Of a stretch of 64,000 nucleotides of DNA, positions 25,895-38,218 are shown one piece after another; the first letter of the stretch is position 1, and each line of letters begins with the position of its first letter. Position numbers and translations under genes: made by a program. The stretch is from Salvia splendens (Eukaryota; Streptophyta; Magnoliopsida; Lamiales; Lamiaceae). Location of the stretch: NCBI RefSeq assembly GCF_004379255.2, contig NC_056050.1, positions 806,001 through 870,000 on the forward strand. The letters run 5' to 3'. Under the pieces are notes generated by a model. It had not been told where the DNA came from, did not search any database, and saw nothing but the letters and a program-made list of their open reading frames with translations.

Positions 25895-27900
25895 CTTCCC
25901 CTCAAATTGAGTGGTGGGGTCTCCAATACTCAATTTGGAAAGCACGTCTTCAAAGCTCTTTGAATTAACTGCCTTAGTCAGTATGTCGACAAGCTGATCC
26001 ACTGAGCGAACAAAAGGAAGCTCAACAATCCCTTTCTCAATGTTTTCTTTGATGAACTGTCTGTCTACCTCCACATGTTTAGTTCGATCATGTTGAACTG
26101 AATTTTGTGAGATGCTTATAGCGGCTTTGTTAGCACAGTACAACTTGCACTTGCTAGGAGAGAAATTAATCTCTTTCATCAACCTCCTTAGCCACAATAT
26201 CTCGGTCAACCCACTTTTGATCCCACGAAATTCTACTTCAGCACTCGAAAGAGCTACCACCTTCTGCTTCTTGCTTCTCCACGTTACCAAGTTACCTCCA
26301 ACAAAGGTAAAGTAGCCTGCTGTAGACTTCCTATCATTCGAGTTTCCTGCCCAGTCAGCATTTGTATAACCGTGAATCTCAAGATGTCCGTTTTTGGCGA
26401 ACAACACTCCATGTCCTGGAGTTCCCTTCAAATACCGACAAATCCTAAGTTCTGCCTCCATGTGATCCGTCTGCGGCTTATGCATGAACTGACTTACGAC
26501 CCCAGCTGCATAAGCAATATCTGGCCTAGTGTGCGAGAGATATATGAGTTTTCCAACTAGTCGCTGATACCGACTACGATCAGTCAACTTGGCCCATTCT
26601 CTGATTTGTAATCCAAGATTAACTGCCATAAGAGTGTCTGCTGGTTTACTTTCCAGTAGGCCAGTCTCTGCTAGGATGTCCAAGATATACTTCATTTGTC
26701 GCAGAAAAATTCCTTTGTCTGACCTTATCACTTCAATCCCAAAAAAATACTTGAGATTCCCCAAGTCCTTCATCTCAAATTCCCGAAATAGATTCTTCTT
26801 TAAATCCTCAATCTCTTCTAGGTCGTTACCTGTAATAATCATATCATCAACATATATGATTAAACATGTGATCTTATCACCTCGCTTCTTCATAAATAGA
26901 GTATAGTCTGAATTGCTCTATGTATATCCATAGCTAATCATTGCCCTAGCAAACTTTCCAAACCATACTCTTGGAGATTGATTTAATCCATATAAGGTCT
27001 TCCTCAATCGGCACCCTTCACCTGCTTTAAAATCTGTTGCAAAACCCTGGAGGTGCCTCCATGTAAACTTCTTCTTCCTTCGTCAACTCACCATGCAAGA
27101 AGGCATTCGTCACATCAAACTGATGCAATGGCCAGTCCCTATTAGCAGCAACAGATGGCAATACTCGAACAGTATTCATCTTGGCTACTGGATAGAAGGT
27201 CTCAGAACAGTCTACTCCATATGTCTGAGTATAGCCCTTCGCGACAAGTCGTGCCTTGTACATTTCTATCGAGCCATCGGGTCTTCTTTTGATAGTGAAG
27301 ACCCATCGACAACCAACTGGTAGTTTCCCTCCTGGTAGAGCACATTTCTCCCATATGTTGTTTCGAATTAGTGCATCAATCTCTTTCTTCATTGCTTCCC
27401 TCCAATGTTTGTGTTGCATGGCTTCTTCCCATGTCTGTGGTATTTCTTCTTCCTCATATAGTGCATTCTCAAAAGCCCGAGCCATCTCTAACAAATGGCC
27501 TTTGGCTAGGTTCACAATAGAGTAGCGCTTTTTCCTTTCAATCCTTTCTGGTGTATACCTTTTGGGTGGAACTCCCCTGTTTGGCCTTGGTGGAAGTATG
27601 TATCTCCTAGTGTAGGGTCGACTCCTTCGACCTCGACTTCCTCGATTTCCCTTTCTTCGGCCTCAATTGAATTTTCTTCTGCACTTACAGTGTTACCCAA
27701 ACAATTATCTGTATCCACAAGAGTACTTACATTGGATAACCTTAACGGAGAAATATTTGAGGTGATGTCACCTTCCACAATAGACTCTACCACATCAGAG
27801 ACTTGCTCAGTGAAATTGCTTATTGTTTTCTCTGTTAGGTCGCCGACAACCTCTCTTCGTCGGCTCGGAAATAGCGCAAAACGGGTTATTTTATCTATGA
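25656..27900 (-). mobile_element. Ty1/copia retrotransposon, 5'-truncated and broken
   Basis: The minus strand encodes a reverse transcriptase region (about 27515-27027, with [11 protein letters not shown] and VKARL-like [11 protein letters not shown]; then 26893 onward with the YVDD catalytic box). The RNase H region of copia elements follows (ADWAGNSNDRKSTAGY, ALSSAEVEFRG), ending at 25889. A polypurine tract and one LTR (25894-25656, TG..CA, TATA-like tataaatagg) come after. The two coding blocks are separated by a frameshift near 27040 and a TAG codon near 26925. The 5' LTR, gag, protease and most of integrase are missing; 27512-27870 is an open linker of unclear identity. It is a dead fragment between P450 copies 1 and 2. 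Confidence 0.9.
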
Positions 27901-28553
27901 ATTCTGTTGAAGAGTGACGAATTGTGAAGAATGGAAGGTTCTTGTTTATAATAATGAGATTGATTTTAGTTTTAAAGTTAATGTAGTGTATAAAAGAAGT
28001 TTTAAAAATGATGAGTAATTATCTATTGTGTTTAATTCTTTATTGTAATAGATTTTTATCTTCCTACTCCATGATTTAATGTTTAAACATTATATTATGT
28101 GATTTGTTTCAAATTTATTATGCTTCAATGTTGATTTATATAGATTTTTTACTCTCATATAACTAAAATTGTTACTCATATTGTTCATTGTTAATATTAA
28201 TTCTATTTTGTTTAATTAATTAAAAATTAAAAATTAATGTATTAAAAATATATTAATATGTGCATATCACATGCATGATACTATTTAGAATTAAAACTTA
28301 AGTTTGATATATAATTCTATGTAAATTTCCAAACTCACTTTTAAGTCCAATTGAAAATAACTTTAAAAATTCAATCCCTTATGATTAAATTTAACTAAAA
28401 AAATAAAATATATCAAAATTAGAGATAATCGAAAGACACATCTCACCTTAACGTCTGCATCAGTTTGTAGTTAATTTGTATTGCCTTTCTATGATGTTGG
28501 TGGGGTTATATTCCTTCATATCCTATTATTTAGTTAAATAATGATTTATCATA
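27901..28553. other. Intergenic, no gene seen
   Basis: Very AT-rich. The part around 28365-28490 (ttcaatcccttatgatta, gacacatctcaccttaacg) is shared with 38085-38270, evidence of duplicated flanks. Confidence 0.5.
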
Positions 28554-28561
28554 TCTTTCTG

Positions 28562-29122
28562 TAGGGCTGGCAAATCGTGCGGATTGGGTCGTTATCGGGT
28601 CAACCTGATAATGACCCAACCCAATAAGGCCTAACCTGAACCCGACCTGTTAAGGAAACTGTAAATCCGAACACGAACCCGACCTGCTACCTTCAAATCC
28701 GAACACGACCCGCAACCGACACGAACCCGTTATCGACACGATATAATATGGGTTGACACGACACGATAACAACCCGAACATGATATTACACGATTAAAAC
28801 CTAATATTACACGATTAAACCTTAATTTTTAACCTAATTTACACAATTAAAATTCGTTTTATACTATTTAAACCTAATTTATAAGAAATTAAAACATTAA
28901 AGTAATATATATTTTTTTAAATAATAATAAAAATAATAATATTATTTCTTAATGGGTTACCTGTATCCGACCCGCATCCGACCCGAACCCAACCCGAAAT
29001 TATCGGGTTCTTAATGGGTCAACCCGATAAGGACACGGATCCAATAAGACTTGACCCCAACCCAATAATTTCGTGCGGATTCATGTCGGATTATCGTGTC
29101 GTGTCGAAAATTGCCAGCCCTA
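28562..29122. mobile_element. hAT-type non-autonomous element
   Basis: A perfect 8-bp duplication tctttctg flanks it (28554-28561 and 29123-29130). Perfect inverted ends tagggctggcaa / ttgccagcccta. The interior consists of cgaacacgacccg-like subrepeats near both ends around an AT-rich core. It is related to the element at 19417-19961. Confidence 0.92.
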
Positions 29123-29130
29123 TCTTTCTG

Positions 29131-31577
29131 GTTAGGATAATTTTTTTATCCATTAAGTTAGATTATTAGTATTATAAATAAAAACCTTTATAATTTTTAA
29201 AATTATTCAATAAAGAAATATCAAAACTCTATTTTATCTTTTACGCTTTTCCTTTTCTTGTATTGCAATTTATTGGTTTATCGACGAGCAAGCTCCAGTG
29301 ACTACTTTTATCCCTTCGCCGATCGCAATCGCAACGCCAGAATCTTGTTAAGGAAATTATCCCTCAACATACACCTTGTAGCAGTCTGCAGGAAATATGG
29401 TACATGTAGTGATGTCAATCAGGCCAGTCCACTAGTTTCGGGCCAACCCTATTCGGGTTGCGGGTCAATCGGTTGCAGGCTAATCGGGTTGTGATTTTTT
29501 CGGGTTATAAACGTTCAACCCTAACCCTAAAAGCTCGGGTTTCGGGCAAGCCCATCGGGTTAATCGGGCTAGCCCATCGGGTTAATCGGGTTGCTACCGA
29601 TAAAATTAACATGCAATCAATCCAATAAATAATGGTGAAAATGAGTTATATTTATAAAATGTAAAATATTTAATTATGATAAATTTAAGATATATGCTTA
29701 AACTCAAACATAAACATGATCAATACTAATATTTGAGATTTATGCAAAATAAAACATAAACATCAAGAAATTTTAAAGCATGTTTAGAAATTTAAATATA
29801 TTTTTTAGTGAATTTGAAGTTTTTAATTCGTTTATCTATTATTATATTAATAAAAATTTAATATATAATTTATATATTTAATATATAAAATAGAAAGTTA
29901 TTTTTTCAGTAATCTATATTTAAAAATAATCAATGAAGTGTTGAATTAGAGTCAAACAAATAGAACAATAGAAATTTTATTGGGTTTTCGGGCCAGCCCA
30001 TCGGGTTTTCGGGTCTGGCCTAACGGGTTGCGGGTTAATCGGGTGCGGGCTAATCAGGCTGTAATTTTATCGGGTTGAAATTTTCAGCCCTAACCCTATA
30101 GAATTAATATATACAAATGGAGTCCACATTCTAAAATTTCATTTCTATATTTTTCTTACCAAAGTTAAACAATTTCTTAAAGTTTATGTGAAATTAAAAT
30201 GAGATTGTAAATGTCAAATTTCGATGTTTTGGCCCGCTACTCATTAAGTGTGATAGATTCTAGTAGTAGATAACATATTTTGGTATATATATAATGGTTT
30301 CATTAAATATTAACGGTCATTGTGTTTTTAACCGAATTAATAAGTTAAACCTCAGTTTTAGTTAATCGTAAGTTACCATTATTTTAATAAGCGGTAAAAT
30401 AACATCTTTTTTATTTTATGTTAAAATATGTGTTTTTTAAACTATTAACTTAATTCGTTTTGTGTCTTTTTCACTTCGAACTTAAATAATTTTCCTCAAG
30501 CTATGTCCACCTTTACATCATAATAATGTTGGGAAGAAACCAAACTAACTTAAAACTTGCGGAAGCACAAACGTTGGTATTATCAAAGAAACGTATCACA
30601 AGAAAAGGTAACATGCACTGAATTTTCATATAGGAGTATTATTTTAATATTTCAATACTTGTATTCATATTTACCGCAGATCGGAATATAAAGATGATAA
30701 TTTAGACAAAAATATCATCTTTTTTTATAAGGACGGGGCGAGGATTTTAATATGAGTCCAATAAAATCGCGTAGTAAGTTAGGAAGTGACATTTGCCATA
30801 ATTTTTATTTCATACTACTCTGTTTCATCTTCTATGTTAATTGAGTTATTTTTTATTTTAAAAAGTTTTTAAGATAATTCAATTATTTTTATTTTTAGTA
30901 AAAAGACAAATTTAGAAGAAAATTATAACATCTATTATGAGACGAATGCAGTATTTATTTTATAATAAAATATATTTATTTTATAATAGAGGTGAATGTA
31001 ATAAGTTAGTTGAATGATTGGTCAACCTATCTAAAATAATAATAAAAAAATAAATGAGATTTTAAATCTTGAAAAGGGAGTAAATTTTACAACAATCTAA
31101 CATAGAGTATTAGAAACTTGAGTTTTACTATATCATTACTAGTTTTGTTGTTCCCTTACGTGCTATGTCATTCTCGAAAATAAGTTGCCTCATTGAGTTG
31201 CGCATATTGATGTATAATTTAGCACAATATGTCCTTGTTGTTTTGTTTCTATCCGATAGATTCCTATATAGTTGACTAATAATGATTCTATTTCCTATAA
31301 TTTGGGTCCTTTGTCCCTATTTGAAATTGTTTGCTTTTACAGTTTATTAGCTTAATGCATCGATCGAGTTCAGAAAAAATAAAATAATTAATCTAGCAAT
31401 CAATAATGCGATATATGTTAATACCACTAACTGAATATGATATTCTTATGTCAACTTCTTTTCAATATCATGAGAAAATATAGTATTCACAAATTGTGGT
31501 TTGATGTACATTGTATTATTTGTTATATTTAAGTTATTATATTACTGTACTATAGTTTGGCCGATGCTCCGGATATA
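29131..31577. other. Intergenic repeats, no gene seen
   Basis: Contains the gcccatcgggttaatcggg repeat block (29413-30104) and AT-rich DNA. The 31310-31577 part matches 25150-25420. Confidence 0.5.
29413..30104. mobile_element. Likely hAT-like MITE with cgggttaatcggg subrepeats
   Basis: Both ends are rich in cgggttaatcggg / gcccatcgggtt units around an AT-rich core, as in the other hAT elements here. The outer ends (tagtgatgtcaatcaggcc and cagccctaaccctata) are only weakly inverted and I see no clear target duplication. Confidence 0.45.
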
Positions 31578-32242
31578 TGATACGATTCCCAGGCAACCAC
31601 CGCATCAACACAACGCCGAGCTGCGCGACGCCGAGCTGCACGATGCCGAGCTGCGCGACGCCGAAGAGCACAATGCCGAGCTGCATGGCGACGCCGAAAA
31701 TCTGCATGGCGACGTCGAGAGATCGGAGGGAAGATCAGCGAGAGGCGAGAACGACATGCAGACGTCGGTCGCGACAACAAGGGGAAGAAGAGTTCGGCGC
31801 GCGCCTCTCCGATTCGGCGATTACGTCGCGAAGTAGAATTAGGATTCTCTTTTTCCTTTTAGATTTTATTTCCTTTTTATGTCTTTCTTATTTTTGGTAA
31901 CTTAGTTATTTTAATGAGTCGAGCATATCTATAAGCTCCGTTTCGGGTTTTCTTTGTTGGTTCTTTCCCGAGATGCATTAGGTTTAGAAGTCGAACCAAC
32001 CCTAGGGTCCTTAGTCTATAAATAGGGCTTTGTTTATCAAGTTACGGATGAATAAGAATTACAATATTTGCCCACAAAATACGTGAGTTTATCTAAACCT
32101 AGTTCGCCGCTGCCCGACGGAGAATCCTCCGCGCACAGCCGCTGCTAGAAGACGCCGCCGATCCTGTGTAGGACGCCGGAGTTATCGTTGGATCGCCGCG
32201 CAACCCCGCCGCCGATCACGTTGAGGTAATAAGGCCTTAACA
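31578..32242 (+). mobile_element. LTR-like insertion (TG..CA) with 5-bp duplication
   Basis: It begins tgatacgattccc, ends ccttaaca and is flanked by atata on both sides (31573-31577 and 32243-32247). The sequence across the junction without the insertion is present at about 25410-25440. It has a TATA-like tataaatagggc (32019-32030). An open frame ends at 31836 with RRAPLRFGDYV, a type of ending seen in copia polyproteins, preceded by imperfect AELRDAELHD-like repeats. It is either a solo LTR with coding sequence in it or an internally deleted element. Confidence 0.75.
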
Positions 32243-32290
32243 ATATACTTGGCATGTACTAGCCGGCTAGAAATATGCAACATTAAAAAA

Positions 32291-32863
32291 CGCTCTCTCC
32301 GTCCCATTAAAAATGAAATTCTCCCTCCCTAAAATTTTGTCACATTTTTTCATTTTTGGTAGTAGACCTCACATTCCACTAACTTATTCTCACTCACATT
32401 TTATTATAAAACTAATACTCCTTCCGTTCCGCACTACTTACACTTATTTCCTTTCTGGGCGTCCCAAGTTATTTGCACTCTTTCCATTTTTAGTAACAAT
32501 TTATACCTACAGCAGTAATTGTTGACTTTGTCTATCGCTCATTCCTTAATCTCCGTGCCCAAAAGGAAAGGTGCGAGTAGTGCGGGACGGAGGGAGTACT
32601 TTAAAAGTAGGACCCACACCCTACCAACTTTCAACTCACTTTCCATTACATTTCTTAAAACTCGTGCCCGGTCAAACTGTGACAAAATTTTAGGGACGGA
32701 GGGAGTATTTGTTTTTCGCCACAAAATTTTTATTTAATGTTGTTTGGTGAGTTAATGAGTGAGTTAATGAGGATGATCTTGTTTCTATTTTAGGAAGCGT
32801 TTCATTTTTAATGGGACAATTTAAAAAGGAAAACGTTTTATTTTTAATAAGACAAAGGAAGTA
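32291..32863. mobile_element. Three Stowaway-type MITEs nested in one another
   Basis: The outer element runs from ctctctccgtcccattaaaa to ttttaataagacaaaggaag plus TA at 32863. The middle element is 32320-32707 (ttctccctccctaaaatttt / aaaattttagggacggaggg). The inner element is 32416-32598 (tactccttccgttccgcact / agtgcgggacggagggagta). Each pair of ends closes outside the next. Confidence 0.8.
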
Positions 32864-33004
32864 CACAATGTTAAAAAAAATTAAATTCCCTCCTAGTCCC
32901 ATTTAATGTTTCATATTTGACTAGTCCGAGTTTTAAGAAATTGTTTGACTTCGTAAAAGGAAACTGGGTAGAATAGCTTATAGAATGTGGGTTATACGTT
33001 TAGA

Positions 33005-33252
33005 TACTCCCTTCATCCCTTAATATATGTCCCACTTTGACCTCACATAAGTTTAAAAAATGCAAAGGAAAGTTAGTTGAAAAAGTTAGTAGTAAAGTTA
33101 ATATATAAAAGTCATACTTTTATATATTAATTTTATACTAATGTGAGGAAAAAATGAGTTAAGTTGAATGTTCAGTCATTATTAAAAATAGTAAAATTAA
33201 AGTAAGACAACTAAAAAGAGATCTAAGACACATAATAGGAATGGAGGAATAT
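33005..33252. mobile_element. Stowaway-type MITE, upstream of P450 copy 2
   Basis: Ends tactcccttcatccctt and ataggaatggaggaata, inverted but diverged. It finishes about 60 bp before the ATG at 33311. Confidence 0.6.
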
Positions 33253-33310
33253 TAATTGAGAGATTATGCAACATATCTTACATGATAGCCGTAGATTCAT
33301 GAAAACAAAC

Positions 33311-34860
33311 ATGGTGGCCATTGTAGCATATTTTGTCCCTCTTTTCCTTCTTCCCTTTTCTCTCTATCTCTTCTCCATCATCTTGAGAAGAAGCTCCGAT
33401 GATCGAAAAAAACTCCCTGCAGGCTCCCGGGGCTGGCCGGTCCTGGGGGAGAACCTCAAGTTCGCCCACAGCCCGGAGAAATTCGTCACAGAAAAAATGT
33501 CGAAACACTCTCCCGACATCTTCCAAACCTCGTTGCTCGGAGAGAAAATGGCAACGTTCTGCGGCGCGAAAGGCAACAAGTTCCTCTTCTCCAACGAGAA
33601 CAAACTCTTCGCCTCCTGGTGGCCTCAATCCCTCCGGAAAGTCCTGTGGTTTCCCCAAACAAATTCCACCTACAACCGCATCCTCCACCGCGACGTCCTG
33701 TCGCCCGAGGCCCTCAAGAAATTCGTGCCCGTGATGGACGCGCTGGCTCGTGAGCACATGACGCGTCACTGGAGGCCTAACACCGTCGTGAAGGTTCTCC
33801 CGCTGTCGAAGATTTACACGTTCGAGCTGGCGTGCAGGCTGTTTATGAGCGTGGTGGACCCGAGGCGCGTGAAGAAGATCTACGACCCGTTTTCCGAGGT
33901 GACGAGGGGGATACTGTCCGTGCCCGTTGATCTGCCCGGGACGGCCTACAGGCGCGCGATCCGAGCAGGGGGGTTTATTAGGGCGGAGCTGATGAGGATA
34001 GTCGAGCAGCGGAGGAAGGAGATGCAACGGGACTTTCTTTCGAAGATGGTGATGCTGAGGGATGAAGATGGGGATTTTTTGAATGAGAAGAAGATTTGTA
34101 ATGAAATAATTGTTATGTTGCTTGCTAGTTATGATACAACTAGCTCTGCAATTACTGGTGTCATCAATCATCTTGCTCAATTTCCCCATATTTACAATGA
34201 GGTGTTTAAAGGTAATGTTCGCTCTGTAATGTAACTGATTGACTAATTTTTGTGGACGGGCCAAAATGATATTATTGTCTGTTTCAAATGAAACAGAGCA
34301 AATGGCGATAGCAGAGTCGAAAGGCCCCGGTGAGCTGCTGACGTGGGATGATATTGAGAAGATGAAGTACTCGTGGAACGTTGCCCGTGAATCCCTCAGG
34401 CTTATGCCTCCTGCGGTCGGAGCATTCAGGGAAGCCACAACTGAATTCACCTATGCAGGTTTCACCATTCCTAAAGGATGGAAGGTATCTACACGCACAA
34501 ATATTTTTAATTTTTTTATTTGTTTGTGAATTCAAACTCACCATGTGATGAAAAGTGTAGACGTTCTGGACGGTGCACTCGACCCACAAGAATCCCGACT
34601 GCTTCCCAGAGCCGGAGAGGTTTGATCCATCGCGATTTGAGGGGAGTGGACCGGCGCCTTACACGTTCGTTCCATTTGGAGGAGGGCCAAGAATGTGCCC
34701 GGGGAAAGAGTATGCTAGGCTTGAATTGTTGGTTATGATGCATAATGTGGTGACAAGGTTTAGACTTGAGAAGACTATCCCGAATGAGAAGATAGTTTAC
34801 CATGCTACGTCTACACCGGTTCATGGCCTTCCACTTCGTCTTCATCCTCATCAAAAATAG
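33311..34860 (+). CDS. Cytochrome P450, CYP716-like, copy 2
   Basis: Exons 33311-34211, 34297-34484 and 34561-34860 give 462 aa. A hydrophobic anchor at residues 2-25 is followed by [14 protein letters not shown]. The I helix is LASYDTTS (Asp-Thr kept, Ser for the usual Gly), ExxR is RESLR, and the heme loop is [19 protein letters not shown]. It is very close to copies 1 and 4 but lacks their Gly-Glu repeat before the I helix and about 10 residues after the B-C region, so it is the shortest copy. Introns are small (85 and 76 bp) and free of transposons. An in-frame ATG exists 12 bases upstream (33299). The start at 33311 is preferred because in copies 1 and 4 the equivalent codon is TTG or CTG. 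The substrate is unknown; triterpene oxidation is likely from the family. Confidence 0.9.
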
Positions 34861-35329
34861 ATTATGCATCCCGAATTTTCTCTTAATATTGTATGAGTGA
34901 TTAGTAATTTAATGATCTTATAAAGAAATATTCCCTCCGTCCCAAGATAAACGACTCACATTCCTTTTTGGGACATCCCTAGATAAGTGAGCCATTTCAT
35001 TTTTTAGTATTCTTTCTCTTACTTTTTCTCTCTACTTTATTAACGCTCGTACTTTATTCACTTTCCACTTAGAGCATCCGCAATGGGGCGGACGATAGGC
35101 CGCCCGATGCCTCGGGCGAGCCATCGTCCGCCACTGTGGGTGTGCGAACGATGCCCGATGCATCGTCCGCGCCCTATAGATCGTCCGCGGACGATATGCG
35201 GACGATGCAACGCGTTGTACGAGGAGGAAGAGAATTCCGGCACACCGGTGTACGTGAAGGTTGGATGTGTCTTTTGATTGTTTCTAATTTTGAATTTGTG
35301 TTTGTTGTTTGACTCAAGTAAAATTTACT
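34861..35329. other. 3' flank of P450 copy 2 with truncated transposon ends
   Basis: A Stowaway left end at 34930 (tattccctccgtcccaag) has no partner. At 35072 it is interrupted by gagcatccgcaatgg, preceded by TTA. This is the kind of end seen on the PIF/Harbinger-type element at 61359, followed by cggacgat / atcgtccg units, but the right end is missing. The short open frames here are not credible genes. Confidence 0.5.
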
Positions 35330-35591
35330 TCCTCAGTCCCAGCACAAGTTATCAACCTGCCATTTTGAGTTATCCCACCAAGTGATCAATTTCCCTTTTT
35401 GGCTAAAAATAAAACTTCAACCATCTCTTACTTTATTCCATCTCTCTTATTTTATTCTTTTTTCGTACTTTATTCTCTCTTACTTTTTCCTCTCTCATAC
35501 TTTACTATCTCCAATTTAACTCAATACATATCATTTTCTTAATTCCCGTGCCCAAAAGAAATCCATCACTTGTAATGGGACGGAGGGAGTA
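35330..35591. mobile_element. Stowaway-type MITE
   Basis: Left end acttcctcagtcccagcaca and right end cttgtaatgggacggagggagta, with matching agttatca / gatcaatt interior. Confidence 0.7.
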
Positions 35592-36107
35592 TCTCATTAA
35601 GAGAATGAATTTACTTGTAATTAGGATTAAAACTTGAGTTTGATATAAAACTCAATTTTTAATTCCAACTAGTGTTAACCCCGCGCGATTTAAAATAAAT
35701 TTATTCTGTTAATTTGACATTGTGAATAAATTTAATAAAATAAATAATAACAATATCACGTATGTTTAAATAATAACAAAATGGACGGTATATACTAAAC
35801 ATATGTTGAATAATTATAGTACAAAATTAAATAAGCTTGAAATTAAATCAACATGAAAATAACTTTTAATTACAACACTTAAATAGATCACTATAAAAAA
35901 GAAAAATGTCGTTCTTGACAACATATACACTTTAACACTAAAATTCTATTAATATGAAATTGATATAGAGTATACAACTAAAATTTTAGGATGACAATAT
36001 TGCCATAAAAATATAATGAAAATTTTTAAAACCTCTCAAATTTTAACGTACATTGTAGAAATGAAAATGCATTTATCCAGCTAATACTAATAATAATTAA
36101 AACGAAT

Positions 36108-36273
36108 TAAGTTATTATTTAGTTAAATTAGCCGGTTTAAAAATTTAGCCATTGATTTCAATGGAATAGATTAATTACAAAATTTGTAACTAAGTTATTA
36201 TTTAGTTAAATTAGCCGGTTTAAAAATTTACCCATTGATTTCAATGGAATAGATTAATTACAAAATTTGTAAC
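36108..36273. repeat. 83-bp tandem duplication
   Basis: Two nearly identical units (36108-36190 and 36191-36273) that contain gccggtttaaaaattta and ccattgatttcaatgga. Confidence 0.9.
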
Positions 36274-37904
36274 TGGCACTAACGATCACTCAATCTTCAA
36301 ATCAGCAGTTTTACATCTTAATGAAACAATTGAAATGACAACAATTTCGCCCATTGTTCTTCAAGTAACGTACCAATCTCGTAATCTACTTCGCACAAAT
36401 TTTGGGTAATAAATGCATTAATAGTATTTAAATATCCTAATTAAAATCTAATCGTTCCATTACTATCTTAGTTTCTACAATATGAAATCAAAGACCATTC
36501 AATTGAATTTGGCCAATAATTTCACTAAATAGAAACCTGTTAAGCATTTGAATAGATTTAATAGCTATTTTAAAATTAGACGGAAAATTTTGTGAAACTA
36601 AATAGTTTCATCGTTACTAATTAAAAGAAATTTATATTTTTGAGAAATTTTTATTATTATAATAAAATCACCATGCTCAGGCAGTCACGCATATTGAACG
36701 GAGGTTGGTGAGCACATTTGTATAGAGGCTTCTCCTTTGGTATTGATAATCTTGTCTCGGCATGAGTTAAATATGTATTAATCATAATTTGATGTTATTA
36801 ATCTTATTACAAAGTTAAAAGTTACTATATTTTATTTTTATTAGTAATAATTTGCTTGTTTTTGGCGCATCAATAAAACTGTCTTACTACTACAAAGGAA
36901 CGAACAAAAAATAATCACTAATAAACAAAATGTATGTAATTAGCAAAGGCTTCTAGAGATATTACAAAATTAATGTGAATATGATGAATTATTATTGGGC
37001 CTAAATAAAATTAGTAGAGATGCTCTGCCTCCTCTATTAATTACCAGCACCTCCGCTCCGCTCTTCGACTCTCACCATCTCGCACTATCTCAGACTATTT
37101 CCTCCGTCTCCCTTTACCACTTCAGTAGAACTATCATCAACGGTTGTCGATAGCCCTGTTGTACGGAATGCTACACGTTTGACACATGAGAATCATCGCC
37201 GGCAACACTCTTTTTTCCACCACGGTCATGACACTTTTGATTAATAGAATTGGTATTTATAGAATATTTGGTAGCTTTTAGCATTCTTCTGTACTGAGTT
37301 TTAGTAAACACAATTTAATTTATAATTAATTAAATCAACATTAAATTGTCTCACACTATTTGGTAGCTTTTAGCATTCTTCTGTACTGAGTTTTAGTAAA
37401 CACAATTTAATTTATAATTAATTAAATCAACATTAAATTGTCTCACAATATTTGGTAGCTTTTAGCATTATTCTGTACTGAGTTTTAGTAAACACAATTT
37501 AATTTATAATTAATTAAATCAACATTAAATTGTCTCACAATTTTTTGTCACGAAAAACTGTTAGAATTTGGATCCAATTGAATTACATTTCAATTATTAT
37601 TCGAGATTAATTAGATTAAATTCCAATATAATTGTCTCCAATTCATTGATGCTCCCAAATGACATTTTTGTGAACTTTTTTAAAATTCCCCTTTGTCGTC
37701 AAGGAATTTTGGACCTTTGATTTACAAAATTTATTTGTGAAGAGTATTTATTGGGATTTTATTTTTTTATACCAATCCTTGATTAAATTTAGAGAGATTG
37801 GCCGGTTTAAAAATTTAGCCATTGATTTCAATTGTACATGGGAGAAATTGTTGTCATTGGCTGATTTGAAGATTGATTGATCGTTAGTGCCAGTTACAAA
37901 TTTT
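36262..37904. repeat. 1.6-kb segment bounded by 44-bp inverted repeats
   Basis: 36262-36305 is the reverse complement of 37861-37904 with one mismatch (core ggcactaacgatca / tgatcgttagtgcc). Weaker inverted similarity continues inward (gacaacaatttcgccc near 36340; gggagaaattgttgtc near 37840). No clear target duplication. Confidence 0.75.
37265..37540. repeat. Minisatellite, 92-bp unit x 3
   Basis: Three head-to-tail units begin at 37265, 37357 and 37449 (tatttggtagcttttagcat). They are almost identical, so the amplification is recent. Confidence 0.95.
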
Positions 37905-38070
37905 GGGTAATAAATGCATTAATAGTATTTAATTATCCAAATTAACCAAATATTTAGATTATTCAAAATCGTACATAAAGCTTATAAATATTTAAATTCA
38001 TGCTTATAATTCATAAATAGTTATATTAAAGGCCAAAACTCGCCTTTTATATATAGATAGATATAGATAG

Positions 38071-38218
38071 ATTAAAAATGACTTTAAAAATTCAATCCCT
38101 TATGATTAAATTTGACTCAAATAAAATAACTATTATATATATATATATATATAGATTAAAAATGACTTTAAAAATTCAATCCCTTATGATTAAATTTGAC
38201 TCAAATAAAATAACTACT
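38071..38218. repeat. 84-bp tandem duplication joined by a TA run
   Basis: attaaaaatgactttaaaaa occurs at 38071 and 38155, with the next 60 bases identical. A (TA)n run at about 38133-38152 separates the copies. Confidence 0.9.

Noticed and set aside
33278..34450. 390-codon open frame on the minus strand opposite P450 copy 2
   Set aside because: It is the antisense of GC-rich coding exons 1-2 of the P450, crosses the intron, and similar antisense frames exist opposite copies 1 and 4; no domain.
35058..35277. Short overlapping frames with arginine-rich products
   Set aside because: They arise from cggacgat / atcgtccg transposon-end repeats on both strands.
36108..37540. CRISPR-like array from regularly spaced repeats
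   Set aside because: The 83-bp and 92-bp units are contiguous tandem repeats without spacers, in a plant genome.
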